64,000 nt of DNA, taken from Metaphire vulgaris (taxonomy: Eukaryota > Annelida > Clitellata > Crassiclitellata > Megascolecidae). Positions 42,117 to 52,037 of the stretch are shown here, piece after piece; within the stretch, counting starts at the first letter, position 1; each line of letters starts with the position of its first letter. Under the pieces are notes generated by a model, which worked only from the letters and a program-made list of their open reading frames with translations, was not told the origin of the DNA and made no database searches. Both the position numbers and the translations under genes were made by a program. The stretch spans positions 10,918,725 through 10,982,724 of the forward strand of contig CM030837.1 of NCBI GenBank assembly GCA_018105865.1, given 5' to 3'.

Positions 42117-43339
42117 GAATTTTAGCAGGGAAACGGGTCAAGGAGGTCAAATCCCAAAGCAGCTGCCATTTTGCTTCTGAGTATTCCGAACACATTCGTA
42201 CCACGCACAGGTCAAAGAGACTTCAGATGTCTCTGCTTCGGCTATCTGCTGTCCCTGCAATCACTGCCTATCAGTCACCAACTTATAAATCTTCAGCATT
42301 TGCTGACGCCCGTACTTTGTACCCCCCAATTATCACCTTAGATAGAGTTTCAGAGTCCAATTGAATATTGGAAGATGCAGAGGGCAGAAATCATCCATCC
42401 CGACAGGTGATTACTCCCGTAACTGAAATTCGATATAGGCCTATCACTTAGATACATAGACCAGCCAAGCACAATGGGTGCAGTAATTACTACACTTCTA
42501 GCTGATGCATGTGAAACACATTTCGAAGAGACTGCAGTTGACTATTAACATAATATTGCAATGACGTGAATGGCAGTGCAAAATTAAGCAAATCCAAAAA
42601 TTAAAGGCATAATTTTTAATTTTGTCAACCCGGAATTTTTTCAACCCGGGCAGAAAAGCAAAGTAACCCGGGCATTGCCCGTAATTGCCCGGGCGTGGTT
42701 ACGCCCTGTTTAAAACTAACTTAAAAATATTTCTTTTAAAATGGCAAACCTAACTTTCTCTTGGCTAAAATTATTTAATATTGATATAAATTCTCAATTG
42801 TGATCACTAAATACCTTTAATATACATTATATGTACTAACTACATTTTATACAATCAATATGATTATATGTACTTTCTGTGGTTACTTTTATCCAATAAA
42901 CTAAATCACTTCCTACTTGATCCCTAAATAACTCCTAATTTCCATCATTTAAAGACTTTTATATGTCACGTAATTACAAACTATGAGGTTGGCCAATTTT
43001 ACGGGATACAAATCCCTTAGGCCAACCCTTTTTCTCGACTGATTTCTGTACTTTATATGCCTGCGAATTATAGTATTGACTATATAAACATATATTATAC
43101 TTTTTTCTATAAGACCTAGATCTACCTTATATTCTCATTAATTAATTATTATTACTAGATTATTACATTTTTGTTATTTGCACAAATTTGATGTTAAAAA
43201 TTATTCAACATATTTCTGTTCAAATATACAGTTATTCATGGTTTATACTGTAGTTAAGCTGTCTACTCTTCAAATGTTGAGAAATAAATTTGATTGATTG
43301 ATTGATTGATTACACGTGTGCGCGGTATATGTGTGAAAA

Positions 43340-44540
43340 AACTGTAGTCAAGATTTTCAGGAAGAATGGACAGATAAGTATATGTTTGCATGTGGTCCCA
43401 GCGGCAAGCCAGTCTGTCAATATGCAGATTTTCAGTTTCAGATGTAAAAAAGTACTATGTCAAATGACACTATGCATGGTAATCATGTCGACATTGCTGA
43501 GCAATATCCGATTGGGTCCGACTTGAGAAGAAGTTTCATTAGTAGAAAGTAATGGTCATTAAAATGCCAACAGTCAGTATTTGTTAAAATCAAAAACCAA
43601 AATAAGAGTGCATTGACTGCTTCATATGAAATAGCTCTTCTCTTAGCCAAGAAAAAGAAACCTTTCAATGATGCAGAAGTCATCAAACCATCACTCAAAA
43701 TTGCAGCAAATATGCTAGTAGATAAAAAAGTTTCAGACAAATTTAGTCAACTGTCACTGTCAAATAACAACATGACCAGATGCGTTGTGGAGCTTGCCAG
43801 TGACATGCATTGCCAAGTAGCCCAGCATATCCATACATGCAAGTACTTTTCATTGGCCAAGGATGAGTCCACAGACCTCTCTGATACTGCCCAGTTAGTG
43901 GTATTCTTGAGATCAGTGAGTGATGACATTCACTTAATAGAAGAACTCTTGGGCCTAGACAGCATCCATGAAACCACAAAGAGTAGCGACTTGTTTGAAA
44001 CTCTGAAATTGTGTGTTAAATGAAATAATATTGACTGGGCAAAACTCAACAGTATTTGTACAGAAGGTGCACCGGCTTTGATGAGAAAAAATTGGGATGC
44101 GTCATGCGTGGCATTGTTGGAACAGTTTCTCAGTCAACCAATATTGAAATATCCACCAAGAACCTTTGTGTGGAAAGATGATGAATTTGATAAATATTAT
44201 GGATGTAGTTTTGAAATGTTGTCAACAAAATATGAGGCAGGGCACTGAACAGAAGGGAGTTCAGACTGTTTCTGAGTATCCTGCAAGAGGAGTACGGAGA
44301 ATTTTTGTTTCAATGTGATGTCAGATGGCTCTCGAAAGGCAAAGTATTGCAACGTTTCTGGGAGTTGAAAGAAAGTACTTATTTTTTCCTCTCTGAATTT
44401 GATGAAATTCTGACAGAACGTGAATGCATTGTTTGCAACAAGTAGCTGAGTGACCTAGCTTTTTTGGCTGACGTTATCTCTCATCTGAATGCACTGAACA
44501 CAAGCCTTCAGGAGAATTTACTGAAATTTTTAAAATTTAT
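43340..44540 (+). pseudogene. ZBED5-like hAT transposase pseudogene
   Basis: The plus strand first gives a frameshifted N-terminus that in intact relatives reads FQEEWT.KYMF. Next is an open run (43613-44023): ASYEIALLLAKKKKPFNDAE, IKPSLKIAANMLVDKKVSDK, CVVELASDMHCQVAQHIHTC, FSLAKDESTDLSDTAQLVVF and IEELLGLDSIHETTKSSDLF. DESTD holds a catalytic aspartate of the RNase H-like fold. Further on, NNIDWAKLNSICTEGAPALM and, after a shift, REFRLFLSILQEEYGEFLFQ and CDVRWLSKGKVLQRFWELKE continue the ZBED5/GTF2IRD2-type order up to LADVISHLNALNTSLQ. Stops and frameshifts are spread throughout; the C-terminal dimerisation domain is missing. LINE-J inserted just upstream. It might instead be an old domesticated ZBED-type gene that has decayed. 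Confidence 0.85.
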
Positions 44541-44625
44541 ATTATAGGATTAACTAACAAAAGTCCAAGTTACTACAGAAGTTAAAATAGTGAACAAGTT
44601 TAATAAATGAATGTAAACCCCTTCC

Positions 44626-44815
44626 AGCCGGTGCATCTATGGACGCATCTTTAAACACACACAACATGGCTTAACATTTTAACACATTAATCAATGTGCT
44701 TCTTTACAAAAAAACTCTTTGGAAAATTGCATTGACTCAGATAAGTCAACTCAGAGTTTTAAAGTGAATTTTAAGGCATACATTTTCAACTTATTCGAGA
44801 GTATGTACGGTAATA
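44626..44815. mobile_element. MITE-like repeat M1, copy 2
   Basis: Matches 24232-24470 in order: GCATCTTTAAACACACACAA, AAATTGCATTGACTCAGATA, CGAGAGTATGTACGGTAAT. Confidence 0.6.
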
Positions 44816-44900
44816 AATGAGGCAGAACTGGATGCTTCATTTTAAACACAAATGCAGCCCATAAAACTTAATCAACACTGCTTGACAGAGCACCATATAA

Positions 44901-46586
44901 TAAATTATTATTATTATTATTAAGACAATTTATAGAGCGCAGTAAGCATAGTGAAGACTAAAGTCAAAAGCGCTTAACAATGAACATTATAAGATATATT
45001 AAACATATGCGTCTTAAGGCACTTGATAAACAAATCATGGGAGGTCACAATTGTCACGTTCTTCGGCAGAGAGTTCCACAGACTCGGATTGCCCCTCCGG
45101 AATGATCTGTCACCGAAGACAGCCGTCTTGGACGGAGGAGGAACCACCAATTGACGACAGTTGCTTCAGCGAAGCCGCGATCGCCAATCGACCGCCGTAG
45201 ACTTGATGACCAGGCCCGATAAGTAGCTGGGGCAAAAGGGGTCATACAGCGCCCGAAATGTTAGCCAGCAACGCTTGAAGGCTATGCGCTCCGGAATCCT
45301 GAGCCAGTGAAGATTATCACGTAGAAACGGTGTCACGTGCTCGTTCCAACTCGAGCCAAAAATCAGACGAGCTGAGACGTTTAGCACCGACTGAAGACGA
45401 TTTAGTTGGTTGACAGGAAGTCCGAGCAGAACGCTATTACAATAATCTACTCGAGCTAAGACGAGGGCACGGACGAGATTGACGACGACAGGCACCGGCA
45501 GGTATCGACGGATCTCCCTGAACCTTCGCATCTGAAAGAAACAGGTACGAATGACGTTGTCCAAATGTCCGACAAACGAGAGTGTCTCGTCAAAAAGAAC
45601 TCCAAGGAGACACAGTTCTGTGCTCGGAGTGACATCAACATCACCAATCGGAAGCGTATTCCGGCATATGAGATGCCTCCTCCGAGGAGTGCTTAACCAG
45701 AGGAGTTCGGTCTTCCCCGGGTTCAGCGATAGTCGATTTTCATCAGTCCACCTCTGGACTAAGGAGATGCAATCCGTAATACGGGAACGCAAACATTCAA
45801 CCTCAGATGGAGGGCAGGAGGCGTAAACCTGAACGTCATCAGCGTAGGCATGATGGGCAAGCCCACACGTTTCAATGATACGACCAATGTCAGCCACGTA
45901 GAGTATAAACAATAGTGGACCGAGTACAGATCCTTGTGGCACTCCACTAAGAACATGGCATGGAGCCGACGTGTGTCCATTCCAGCTAACAGACTGAAAT
46001 CTGTCGGCCAAGTAGTTCTGAATCCAAGACAGAGCCAGCCCTTTTAGACCAAAAGTGGATTCAAGTCGGCGAATGAGGATGTCATGGTCCACCGTGTCGA
46101 AAGCAGCCGAGAGATCCAGGAGGCAGAGGAGGGCCAGCTGTCCATTGGCGACCGCTTCAATAATGTCATTGTAAATGCGCAGGACCGCAGTTTCGGTGGA
46201 ATGACCCTTCCGATAGGCAGACTGGCCTTTAGGCATTAGTTCATTCATCGTCAAATAGGCCACGAATTGATTATTAACAACTCTCTCAAGCAGCTTAGAC
46301 AAGAAAGGAAGATTGGAAACGGGACGGAAGTTGGATAATTCCGCTTGGTCCAAGCCTGGCCGCTTGAGGTGCGGGTAGACAACCGCTCGCTTCCATGACG
46401 ATGGAAATTCTCCGCTGCTTAAAGAGGTCGACAGTAGAGTCGTGAGAAATGGAGCAAACGTCTCAATGGACTCTTTGAGGAGCCACATCGGGAGGGGGTC
46501 GGCTTGGCATTGTTTACAAGGTGACGCCATCACGATGGACGTGACCTCTGCAATCGAAGGAGCAGAGAACGAAGTGAAATGACATG
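44901..46586 (-). mobile_element. LINE-B copy with long open RT frame and (AAT)n tail
   Basis: The best preserved LINE-B copy. The 5' truncation is at about 46586 (FTSFSAPSIAEV precedes the RT). The RT frame is open to 45166; after one frameshift the C-terminus (PSKTAVFGDRSFRRGNPSLW, NSLPKNVTIVTSHDLF) reads to about 45000. The 3' UTR (GCGCTCTATAAATTGTC on the element strand) runs into AAT units at 44903-44923. Confidence 0.85.
45166..46533 (-). CDS. LINE-B reverse transcriptase (open fragment)
   Basis: A 455-residue run without stops. Order: DPLPMWLLKESIETFAPFLT (RT lead-in, residues 12-31), SNFRPVSNLPFLSKLLERVV (about 66-85), SAYRKGHSTETAVLRIYNDI (about 105-124), LLDLSAAFDTVDHDILIRRL (motif A with the first catalytic Asp), SGVPQGSVLGPLLFILYVAD (motif B), HHAYADDVQVYASC (intact YADD), LSLNPGKTELLWLSTP, LLGVLFDETLSFVGHLDNVI, LVLARVDYCNSVLLGLPVNQ and RLIFGSSWNEHVTPFLRDNL. 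All expected palm residues are present, so catalysis is conceivable. The endonuclease is missing and the C-terminus is frameshifted, so autonomous movement is not. The first Met is an internal residue, not a true start. Confidence 0.85.
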   Translation of the reverse strand: MMASPCKQCQADPLPMWLLKESIETFAPFLTTLLSTSLSSGEFPSSWKRAVVYPHLKRPGLDQAELSNFRPVSNLPFLSKLLERVVNNQFVAYLTMNELMPKGQSAYRKGHSTETAVLRIYNDIIEAVANGQLALLCLLDLSAAFDTVDHDILIRRLESTFGLKGLALSWIQNYLADRFQSVSWNGHTSAPCHVLSGVPQGSVLGPLLFILYVADIGRIIETCGLAHHAYADDVQVYASCPPSEVECLRSRITDCISLVQRWTDENRLSLNPGKTELLWLSTPRRRHLICRNTLPIGDVDVTPSTELCLLGVLFDETLSFVGHLDNVIRTCFFQMRRFREIRRYLPVPVVVNLVRALVLARVDYCNSVLLGLPVNQLNRLQSVLNVSARLIFGSSWNEHVTPFLRDNLHWLRIPERIAFKRCWLTFRALYDPFCPSYLSGLVIKSTAVDWRSRLR

Positions 46587-46792
46587 TGAAATCAATGAAA
46601 AATCTTTTCTAGCAGGCTAGAAAACAAACCGAAGCACAAATTTTTGGTGTACGGTCAGTTGATCCCACACCAACTGGTTCCATGTCAGTTGAAGCCAGTC
46701 AATTTATCCCACACTAAACGATCCCATGACCACGCCAATCGAACCCAGTCACCTGATCACATGTAAAATGAGTGGATATAGCATTCTAGAGA
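46587..46792. other. Unassigned sequence with CCCATG/CCCACAC repeats
   Basis: Degenerate GATCCCA, AACCCAGTCA and GATCCCATG phrases (about 46650-46760) recur, recalling the subterminal repeats of foldback elements, but no ends were found. Confidence 0.3.
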
Positions 46793-46796
46793 TTAA

Positions 46797-47419
46797 CCCG
46801 TTAATCAGGATCCTCGAGCTCAGCTCATCCAAAGTTATCTGCAGTTATTTGGGCCCAAAGTCCGGGACATGTCCTGTAGGCTTCCTAGTCGTTCGTCAAT
46901 AGTGGGTCAACGTATCAGATACATTTTATAACAGAAATCGCTTTAGTATCTATCCATTCAATAGATGACACCTTTTTTAGTGTCAGTAGGGCTCTATGTC
47001 CTAAGTAGTATGTACTCTTTGGGACCGGGGTGTAGAAAATACTGCCGAAAAAACCAAGGGCTGTTTGAGTTAGAAGTAATATATCTCTACCAAATGTGGT
47101 CCGATTTTCAAAGTGTTTGATTAATTTTGTTCCATTGACATTCCCCTACAACTTTGCCGCTGACACAAGTGGGGTTACTGCTGAAAAGTTTTGCTATGGA
47201 GCTTAGAAATTTTTTTGGAGGGGGTGCTATTTTAGGTCATAGAGTGGACCCTACATCCACGGATGGTTAGAAAAAGCAATAAAAAGCTAAACAATGGTGT
47301 ATACACCATCTTCTTAGCTTTCATATAGCCGGAGATATAGTAAATTTTAAAAACATTCGGTTTTGAATAATTTCCCAGCACTTTAACGACGTCCAAAATT
47401 TAAATCCCCGGTTAAGGGG
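46797..47419. mobile_element. piggyBac-like TTAA element 4
   Basis: Starts CCCGTTAATCAGG and ends CCGGTTAAGGGG, flanked by TTAA at 46793-46796 and 47420-47423. Internal blocks (ATCCATTCAATAGATGAC; CAAGTGGGGTTACTGCTGAA) match TTAA element 2. No transposase. Confidence 0.8.
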
Positions 47420-47423
47420 TTAA

Positions 47424-47669
47424 GTTACAATACATAAATAGGACAACAGAGGTCATATAATCAGTTAGCAGAATTTAATCTAGTCAAGCACATCTTGTAG
47501 CAAGCAAATAAAATATGGATTTAGAGTTTATAATCAGTCAAAAAAAGAAACATTAATATACAAAGGTTTTGAATATTGGAAGAAGTGTATGAATAAGTCA
47601 GGAACTGTTGTCTGGCATTGTTGTAAATACAGGAGTTTCAGATGCAAGGTGCTTATCAGTTTTATTCTA
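47424..47669. other. AT-rich spacer
   Basis: No recognised feature; it precedes the TTCTA tail of the next LINE-B. Confidence 0.35.
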
Positions 47670-48483
47670 TTCTACATGACGATTTATATAGCACGGTAAC
47701 ACAGCTGGGGCCATAGTCAAGAGTGCTTTACATAGAGCAATCATATGATCTCTTAAAGAGGTGTGTCTTAAGTTTGATGGCAAACGACTCAAAGTAGGTG
47801 ACCACAGTCACCGAGTCCGGGAGCGTATTCCATAACAGAGGATTGCCTCGTGTCATGGATCTCTTCCCGAATTTCGTGGTCTTCAGCGGAGGGAGAACAC
47901 GTAGTAGGAGCCACGTGCTGGATCACAGCTGAAGATGTCGGTCATTCATCATCGGTCGGTGCACCAGGGCTGATAGGTACTCTGGACAGGTTGGATCGTA
48001 TAGGGCACGGAAGGTCAAACAGCATCATTTGTAGATGATGCGCTCCGGAATCCAGAGCCAATGGAGCCTGCTTCTGAGCAGTGGTGTCACATGGTTGTGC
48101 CATCTGACATCAAAGATTAGCCAAGCAGATGCATTAAGAACTGACTGCAGGTGGGCTAGCTGGCCGTCAGGTAGGCCTATGAGAATGCTGTTGCAATAGT
48201 CCACTCGTGAGAGGATGAGGATACGTACGAGATATATTGCAGCCGCTGTCAATATATATCGGTGGATCTCTTTGACCTTCCGAAGCTGGTAGAAGCACGT
48301 ACACATTACATTGTTCAAGTGGCCAACAAACGATAAGGTGTCATCCAGGAGTACACTGAGAAGACGCGCCTCAGTGGAGGGGGCAATATCAACATCACCA
48401 AACGAGAACAGAGTGCAAATTATCTGGTGGTACCTCTTAGACGTGCTGACCCAGAGCAACTCAGTCTTCATCATCATCATTAA

Positions 48484-49162
48484 CCCATTCACCATTTATT
48501 AAAATTTTTAAATCCATTACCATGGCGGCAATTTATTTTAGTACGGCAATACATTGCTTTAAAATATTTTAAATACTTCTGATTTTGAAGCGTAGAAGCT
48601 AATAAAACCTTTAGGAAATGATGTAAAGGTCAGATTTAGTGTCCCTTTATCAATTTATGTCCTCAGTTGTTGAATTTCTACTTGGAAATCGAAAGAATAA
48701 GGCCTTGCAAACGCTACGCGAAAGTTCGATTCTAGAACCAAGGGATCTCCAGTTGAACAGCGTAAAATTCCATTCAACTATGACCATAAACCTCACAATT
48801 GCTTTTATTCTATTTAGATTCGTCTGCGATCTTGATTTCCTGCGACTTATCCCCACTTTCTTGAGGAATTTTGCCGCATGGCAACGAATCTCCGGTTGCT
48901 AAGGAACCGCCATTACAGGCGATGTCCAGGAGGTCGGATCGGAAAATATCGATTTTTTAAGAGATTGTGGCATAAATATTCTAAAAAATAAGCGCCATCT
49001 GGCGAATAAATGGACACTAAAGCCATATATGTATAATAATGAGCCAGACTCTTGGGCAACGGTTAGCTGTAGGCTTGCAAAGTACTGCCCGAGTCCCTCT
49101 CGGGGTAAACGGCTAAGCGTCGATAACGTAACCCGAGTCTCTCGGGGTAAACGGTAAAGGGG
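48484..49162. mobile_element. piggyBac-like TTAA element 5, in the LINE-A tail
   Basis: Starts CCCATTCACC and ends GGTAAAGGGG (8 of 10 complementary), flanked by TTAA at 48480-48483 and 49163-49166. The element separates the CATCAT tail of LINE-A from its last codons. Near the right end CCCGAGTC...CTCGGGGTAAACGG occurs twice. No transposase. Confidence 0.8.
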
Positions 49163-49732
49163 TTAACCAACGGGCTCATCGCCCATTGGTGTATAATGCC
49201 ATTTCCACAGTTTTCTGCCATTCTTTTCTGTCCGTTGCTCTGTGGCTATGATCCTGTAAACTGCTTCCACGCCATTCTTCAATATCATCACACCATTCCT
49301 TGTGTGGTCTCCCTCTCTTATTGGCACCCTCCATTATTCCAAACATTAGAGCTGTGATCTTTCTGTCCTCTTTCATTCTGCATATGTGTCCAAAAAGATG
49401 GAGTTTCCTTTGTTTTACTCTTTAAAGCATGGTTTGTTTGGGCTGAATTCTCCTGTATAGTTCTTCATTTGTCATTTTTTCAACCCATCCGATTCTTAGT
49501 ATTTTCTATAACATTTTCTTTCAAAGGCTAGTATTTTTCTTTCCAAGTCTTTGGTGATAGTCCATGGTGTCCAGACAAAATCGCGGACAACAAAATAGTG
49601 GAGACAAAATCGCGGACGACAAAATAGCGCAAAGCAAGAAATGATATAGAGCACAACTTTCAATTTAACATGTTTATTAAAATTCATAAAAAAACCAAAG
49701 CAATTATAATTGTCAAAATGTCTCTCTATATT

Positions 49733-50485
49733 CAGTGGCAGAGCCACGGGGGGGGTTTGGGGGGTTTGAATCCCCCCACTTGCCATCGGGCCACCCGTGA
49801 GATTCGTGCAAAATTGCAGAGAAATTTTTGGTGAGGGGGGAAGGGGGTAGGGGGATGATTAAGGATCGGTTCTACTAGTCTAAGTATCAAGCGTTCTCAA
49901 CTGTATATATCTACAGGATGGCGTTGTGGGCTTAACGAGTGGCCCGATGGCAATTTAGTTGCCTGCTGTCTACTTTTTGTCGCCTTTTGCCACGTGTGAG
50001 TTGTGACACTGAATAGATTTACAACGATTTAAAACAAGATTTCAAGATTTGATTTAGCAGTAGCATCTGCCACGTGACTCTTACTCTTAGTAGCATTGAC
50101 ACTAGTATGGGCCAAAGACAAGTAATTTTTGACTTAACACGCACAAATTTAAGCAGAATAATTTTAAATTGACTTGAGCATAAGAAATTACAGACATGGA
50201 AACCCATTGATGCCAGACCTGTGATTTTGTGTCTAAAATGCTCTAAAACACACGTACGAGCATCTACGACTTCAAAAATTTTTCCGGAGAGAAACCCCCG
50301 GACACCCATTCCAAAGGAGGCCGCACTAGACGCAGCCAGGAAGGGAAGTGTCTAACGCAAGCAAATGGGAGAAAGCAGGGTTATTTCTAACATTATCAAT
50401 TTGGGGGTATTTCAGGGTTATTCCTAACCCTAACCCTAGGGTTAACCCTAACCCCCCCACTTTCAAACGTCTGGCGCCGCCCCTG
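49733..50485. mobile_element. hAT transposon inside the Mutator-like element
   Basis: CAGTGGCAGAGCCACGGGG at the left pairs imperfectly with CTGGCGCCGCCCCTG at the right. The exact 8-bp duplication TCTATATT flanks it (49725-49732, 50486-50493). It contains short CCCTAACCCTAACCC runs near its right end. No transposase recognised. Confidence 0.85.
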
Positions 50486-50695
50486 TCTATATTAATCAAT
50501 AAATCAGTAAAAAATGTCTCTTCATATAGTCAATCACGTAGAAGCAAATAATAAAATGTTAAAAATGTATCTGCATATTAATAAATCACATAGAAGCAAA
50601 AACTAAAAATGTCTCTGCATATCAATCAAGCACGTAGAAGCATATAATAAACTGTTAAAAAGTCTCTTCATATTAGTCAACTGTTAAAACTGTTA

Positions 50696-52037
50696 AAGTG
50701 AGCCTAACATCTGTAATCGGTAAAGTTATGGAAAAAATACTGAAAGAAAGCATTTTGGAACATTTGACTAGGCATAAAATTGTTAAACATAGTCAGCATG
50801 GATTTACAAAGGGGCGTTCATGCCTGACCAACCTGTTGGACTTTCTGGAGGAGGTTTTTGATAAGCTAGACAAGGGCAAGGCAGTAGACATAATATATTT
50901 AGATTTTGCCAAAGCTTTTGATAAAGTACCCCATATAAGGCTGGCTGCCAAACTGAAGTCCTGTGGAATAAGGGGCAATATTCTCAGATGGATTCAAAAT
51001 TGGTTGAAGGGAAGAAGACAGAAGGTTGGCATTAGGGGAGGCCATTTGCAATGGGCAAGAGTTATCAGTGGAGTGCCTCAGGGCTCAGTGCTTGGGCCAT
51101 TGTTTTTTTCTAATATATATAAAAATGATATCGATGAAGGATTACTACCCAAAATTTCAAAGTTTGTCAATTATACAAAGTTGTGTAGAAATATAGACTC
51201 GGAGGATGATGCTCAAAGTTTAAAAGAAGATATAAGGAAATTGTTTCAGTGGTCTGTGGACTGGCAGATGCTTTTCAATATTGATAAATGTTTTGTAATG
51301 CATGTTGGGAAGTCTAACAATGGTAATGAATATTCTTTAGGGGGGAAGGTTCTAACCACAACAGAAAAAGAAAGAGACTTGGGGATAATCACCCATAGAA
51401 GTATGAATCCATCTCACCAATGCATGGAGGCAGCAAAAAAGGGAAACCAAATGTTGGGAATGGTGAAAAGGACAATTGTGAGTCGTGACAAAGAGATAAT
51501 CATTAAACTTTATAAGTCATTAGTAAGGCCTCATCTGGAATACTGTGTTCAGGCTTGGAATCCATTCTTGAAAAAAGATATAGAACTTTTAGAAAAAGTG
51601 CAAAGACGAGCAACGAAGATGGTCAATGGGTGCCATAATTTAAGCTACGAAAAAAGACTTCAATATTGTGGACTGACAACATTAGAAAGGAGAAGAGAAA
51701 GAGGGGATTTGATAGAAACATACAAAATAATGACTGGGAAAGTAGATGTGCCATATGATCGATTCTTTACATTGGCACACTATAGCAGCACAAGAGGCCA
51801 CAAGTGCAAATTGTTTAAGCAGAGGGTTGGTCCAAGAAAGAAAAACTTTTTTAGTGCAAGGGTTGTGGACAAATGGAACAGTTTGAACGAAGTGGGAGTG
51901 ACAGTTGAAACAGTAAACGGATTCAAAGGCTATCTAGATAAACTAGGTTATTGAATGTAGATGGTTACATCAGTGGTTTTCACACAGGCTTACTTAGCCT
52001 CCTAAACCACTTAAAATCACATTATTATTATTATTAA
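50696..52037 (+). mobile_element. LINE-C copy 2 (CR1-like), 5' truncated
   Basis: Starts abruptly with GTGAGCCTAACATCTGTAAT and runs through the RT core and C-terminus to a 3' UTR and ATT tail (52022-52037). Identical to LINE-C copy 1 apart from a few substitutions and A-run length differences. It lies inside the Mutator-like element, making it one of the youngest layers. Confidence 0.9.
50698..51954 (+). CDS. LINE-C reverse transcriptase, open frame with dead active site
   Basis: A 418-residue open frame. LTSVIGKVMEKILKESIL (residues 3-20), HGFTKGRSCLTNLLDFLEEV, IIYLDFAKAFDKVPHIRLAA (motif A, Asp present), SGVPQGSVLGPLFFSNIYKN (motif B), then KISKFVNYTKLCRNIDSEDD, where the FADD box should be. 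Ala-Asp-Asp is replaced by Val-Asn-Tyr at 51166-51174. The thumb and C-terminus are complete: SLVRPHLEYCVQAWNPFLKK, LTTLERRRERGDLIETYKIM, FFSARVVDKWNSLNEVGV, ending GYLDKLGY. Despite the intact frame the enzyme should be unable to polymerise, since the YXDD aspartates bind the catalytic metals. The first Met is internal. Confidence 0.9.
   Translation: MSLTSVIGKVMEKILKESILEHLTRHKIVKHSQHGFTKGRSCLTNLLDFLEEVFDKLDKGKAVDIIYLDFAKAFDKVPHIRLAAKLKSCGIRGNILRWIQNWLKGRRQKVGIRGGHLQWARVISGVPQGSVLGPLFFSNIYKNDIDEGLLPKISKFVNYTKLCRNIDSEDDAQSLKEDIRKLFQWSVDWQMLFNIDKCFVMHVGKSNNGNEYSLGGKVLTTTEKERDLGIITHRSMNPSHQCMEAAKKGNQMLGMVKRTIVSRDKEIIIKLYKSLVRPHLEYCVQAWNPFLKKDIELLEKVQRRATKMVNGCHNLSYEKRLQYCGLTTLERRRERGDLIETYKIMTGKVDVPYDRFFTLAHYSSTRGHKCKLFKQRVGPRKKNFFSARVVDKWNSLNEVGVTVETVNGFKGYLDKLGY

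Larger units (their letters stand above)
41427..42708. mobile_element. hAT transposon inserted in LINE-J
   Basis: Ends CAGTGGCGTAACCA and TGGTTACGCCCTG pair with one gap. The exact 8-bp duplication TTTAAAAC flanks it (41419-41426, 42709-42716). Excising one copy restores the LINE-J frame across the site. ACCCGGGC motifs cluster near both ends. Inside are a MITE (41472-41584) and a LINE-B 3' scrap (42050-42115). No transposase. Confidence 0.95.
39998..43311 (+). mobile_element. LINE-J copy 1, RT core to tail, split by a hAT element
   Basis: The first open run (39983-40942) gives SNYRPISNLPIFSKIFEKAM, DFQFGFRPNNSTYMPILD, FLDLKKAFDVIDHKILLIKL, YGVPQGSILGPLLFLIFIND and FKFVLFADDTNLFASHKNL (intact FADD), then LALNLEKTNFIHFH. 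After a small deletion near 40935 the thumb continues (HSYLTYCNIIWANTYKSTIG) to RIWNSLPPDLKYLNQLTSFK at 41424. A hAT element (41427-42708) interrupts; after it the frame resumes with NLKIFLLKW and stops. The 3' UTR runs to GATTGATTGATT at 43311. Flanks ACGCGTGTGCGAGGTATAC (39979) and ACACGTGTGCGCGGTATAT (43312) form a target duplication matching at 16 of 19. Confidence 0.85.
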
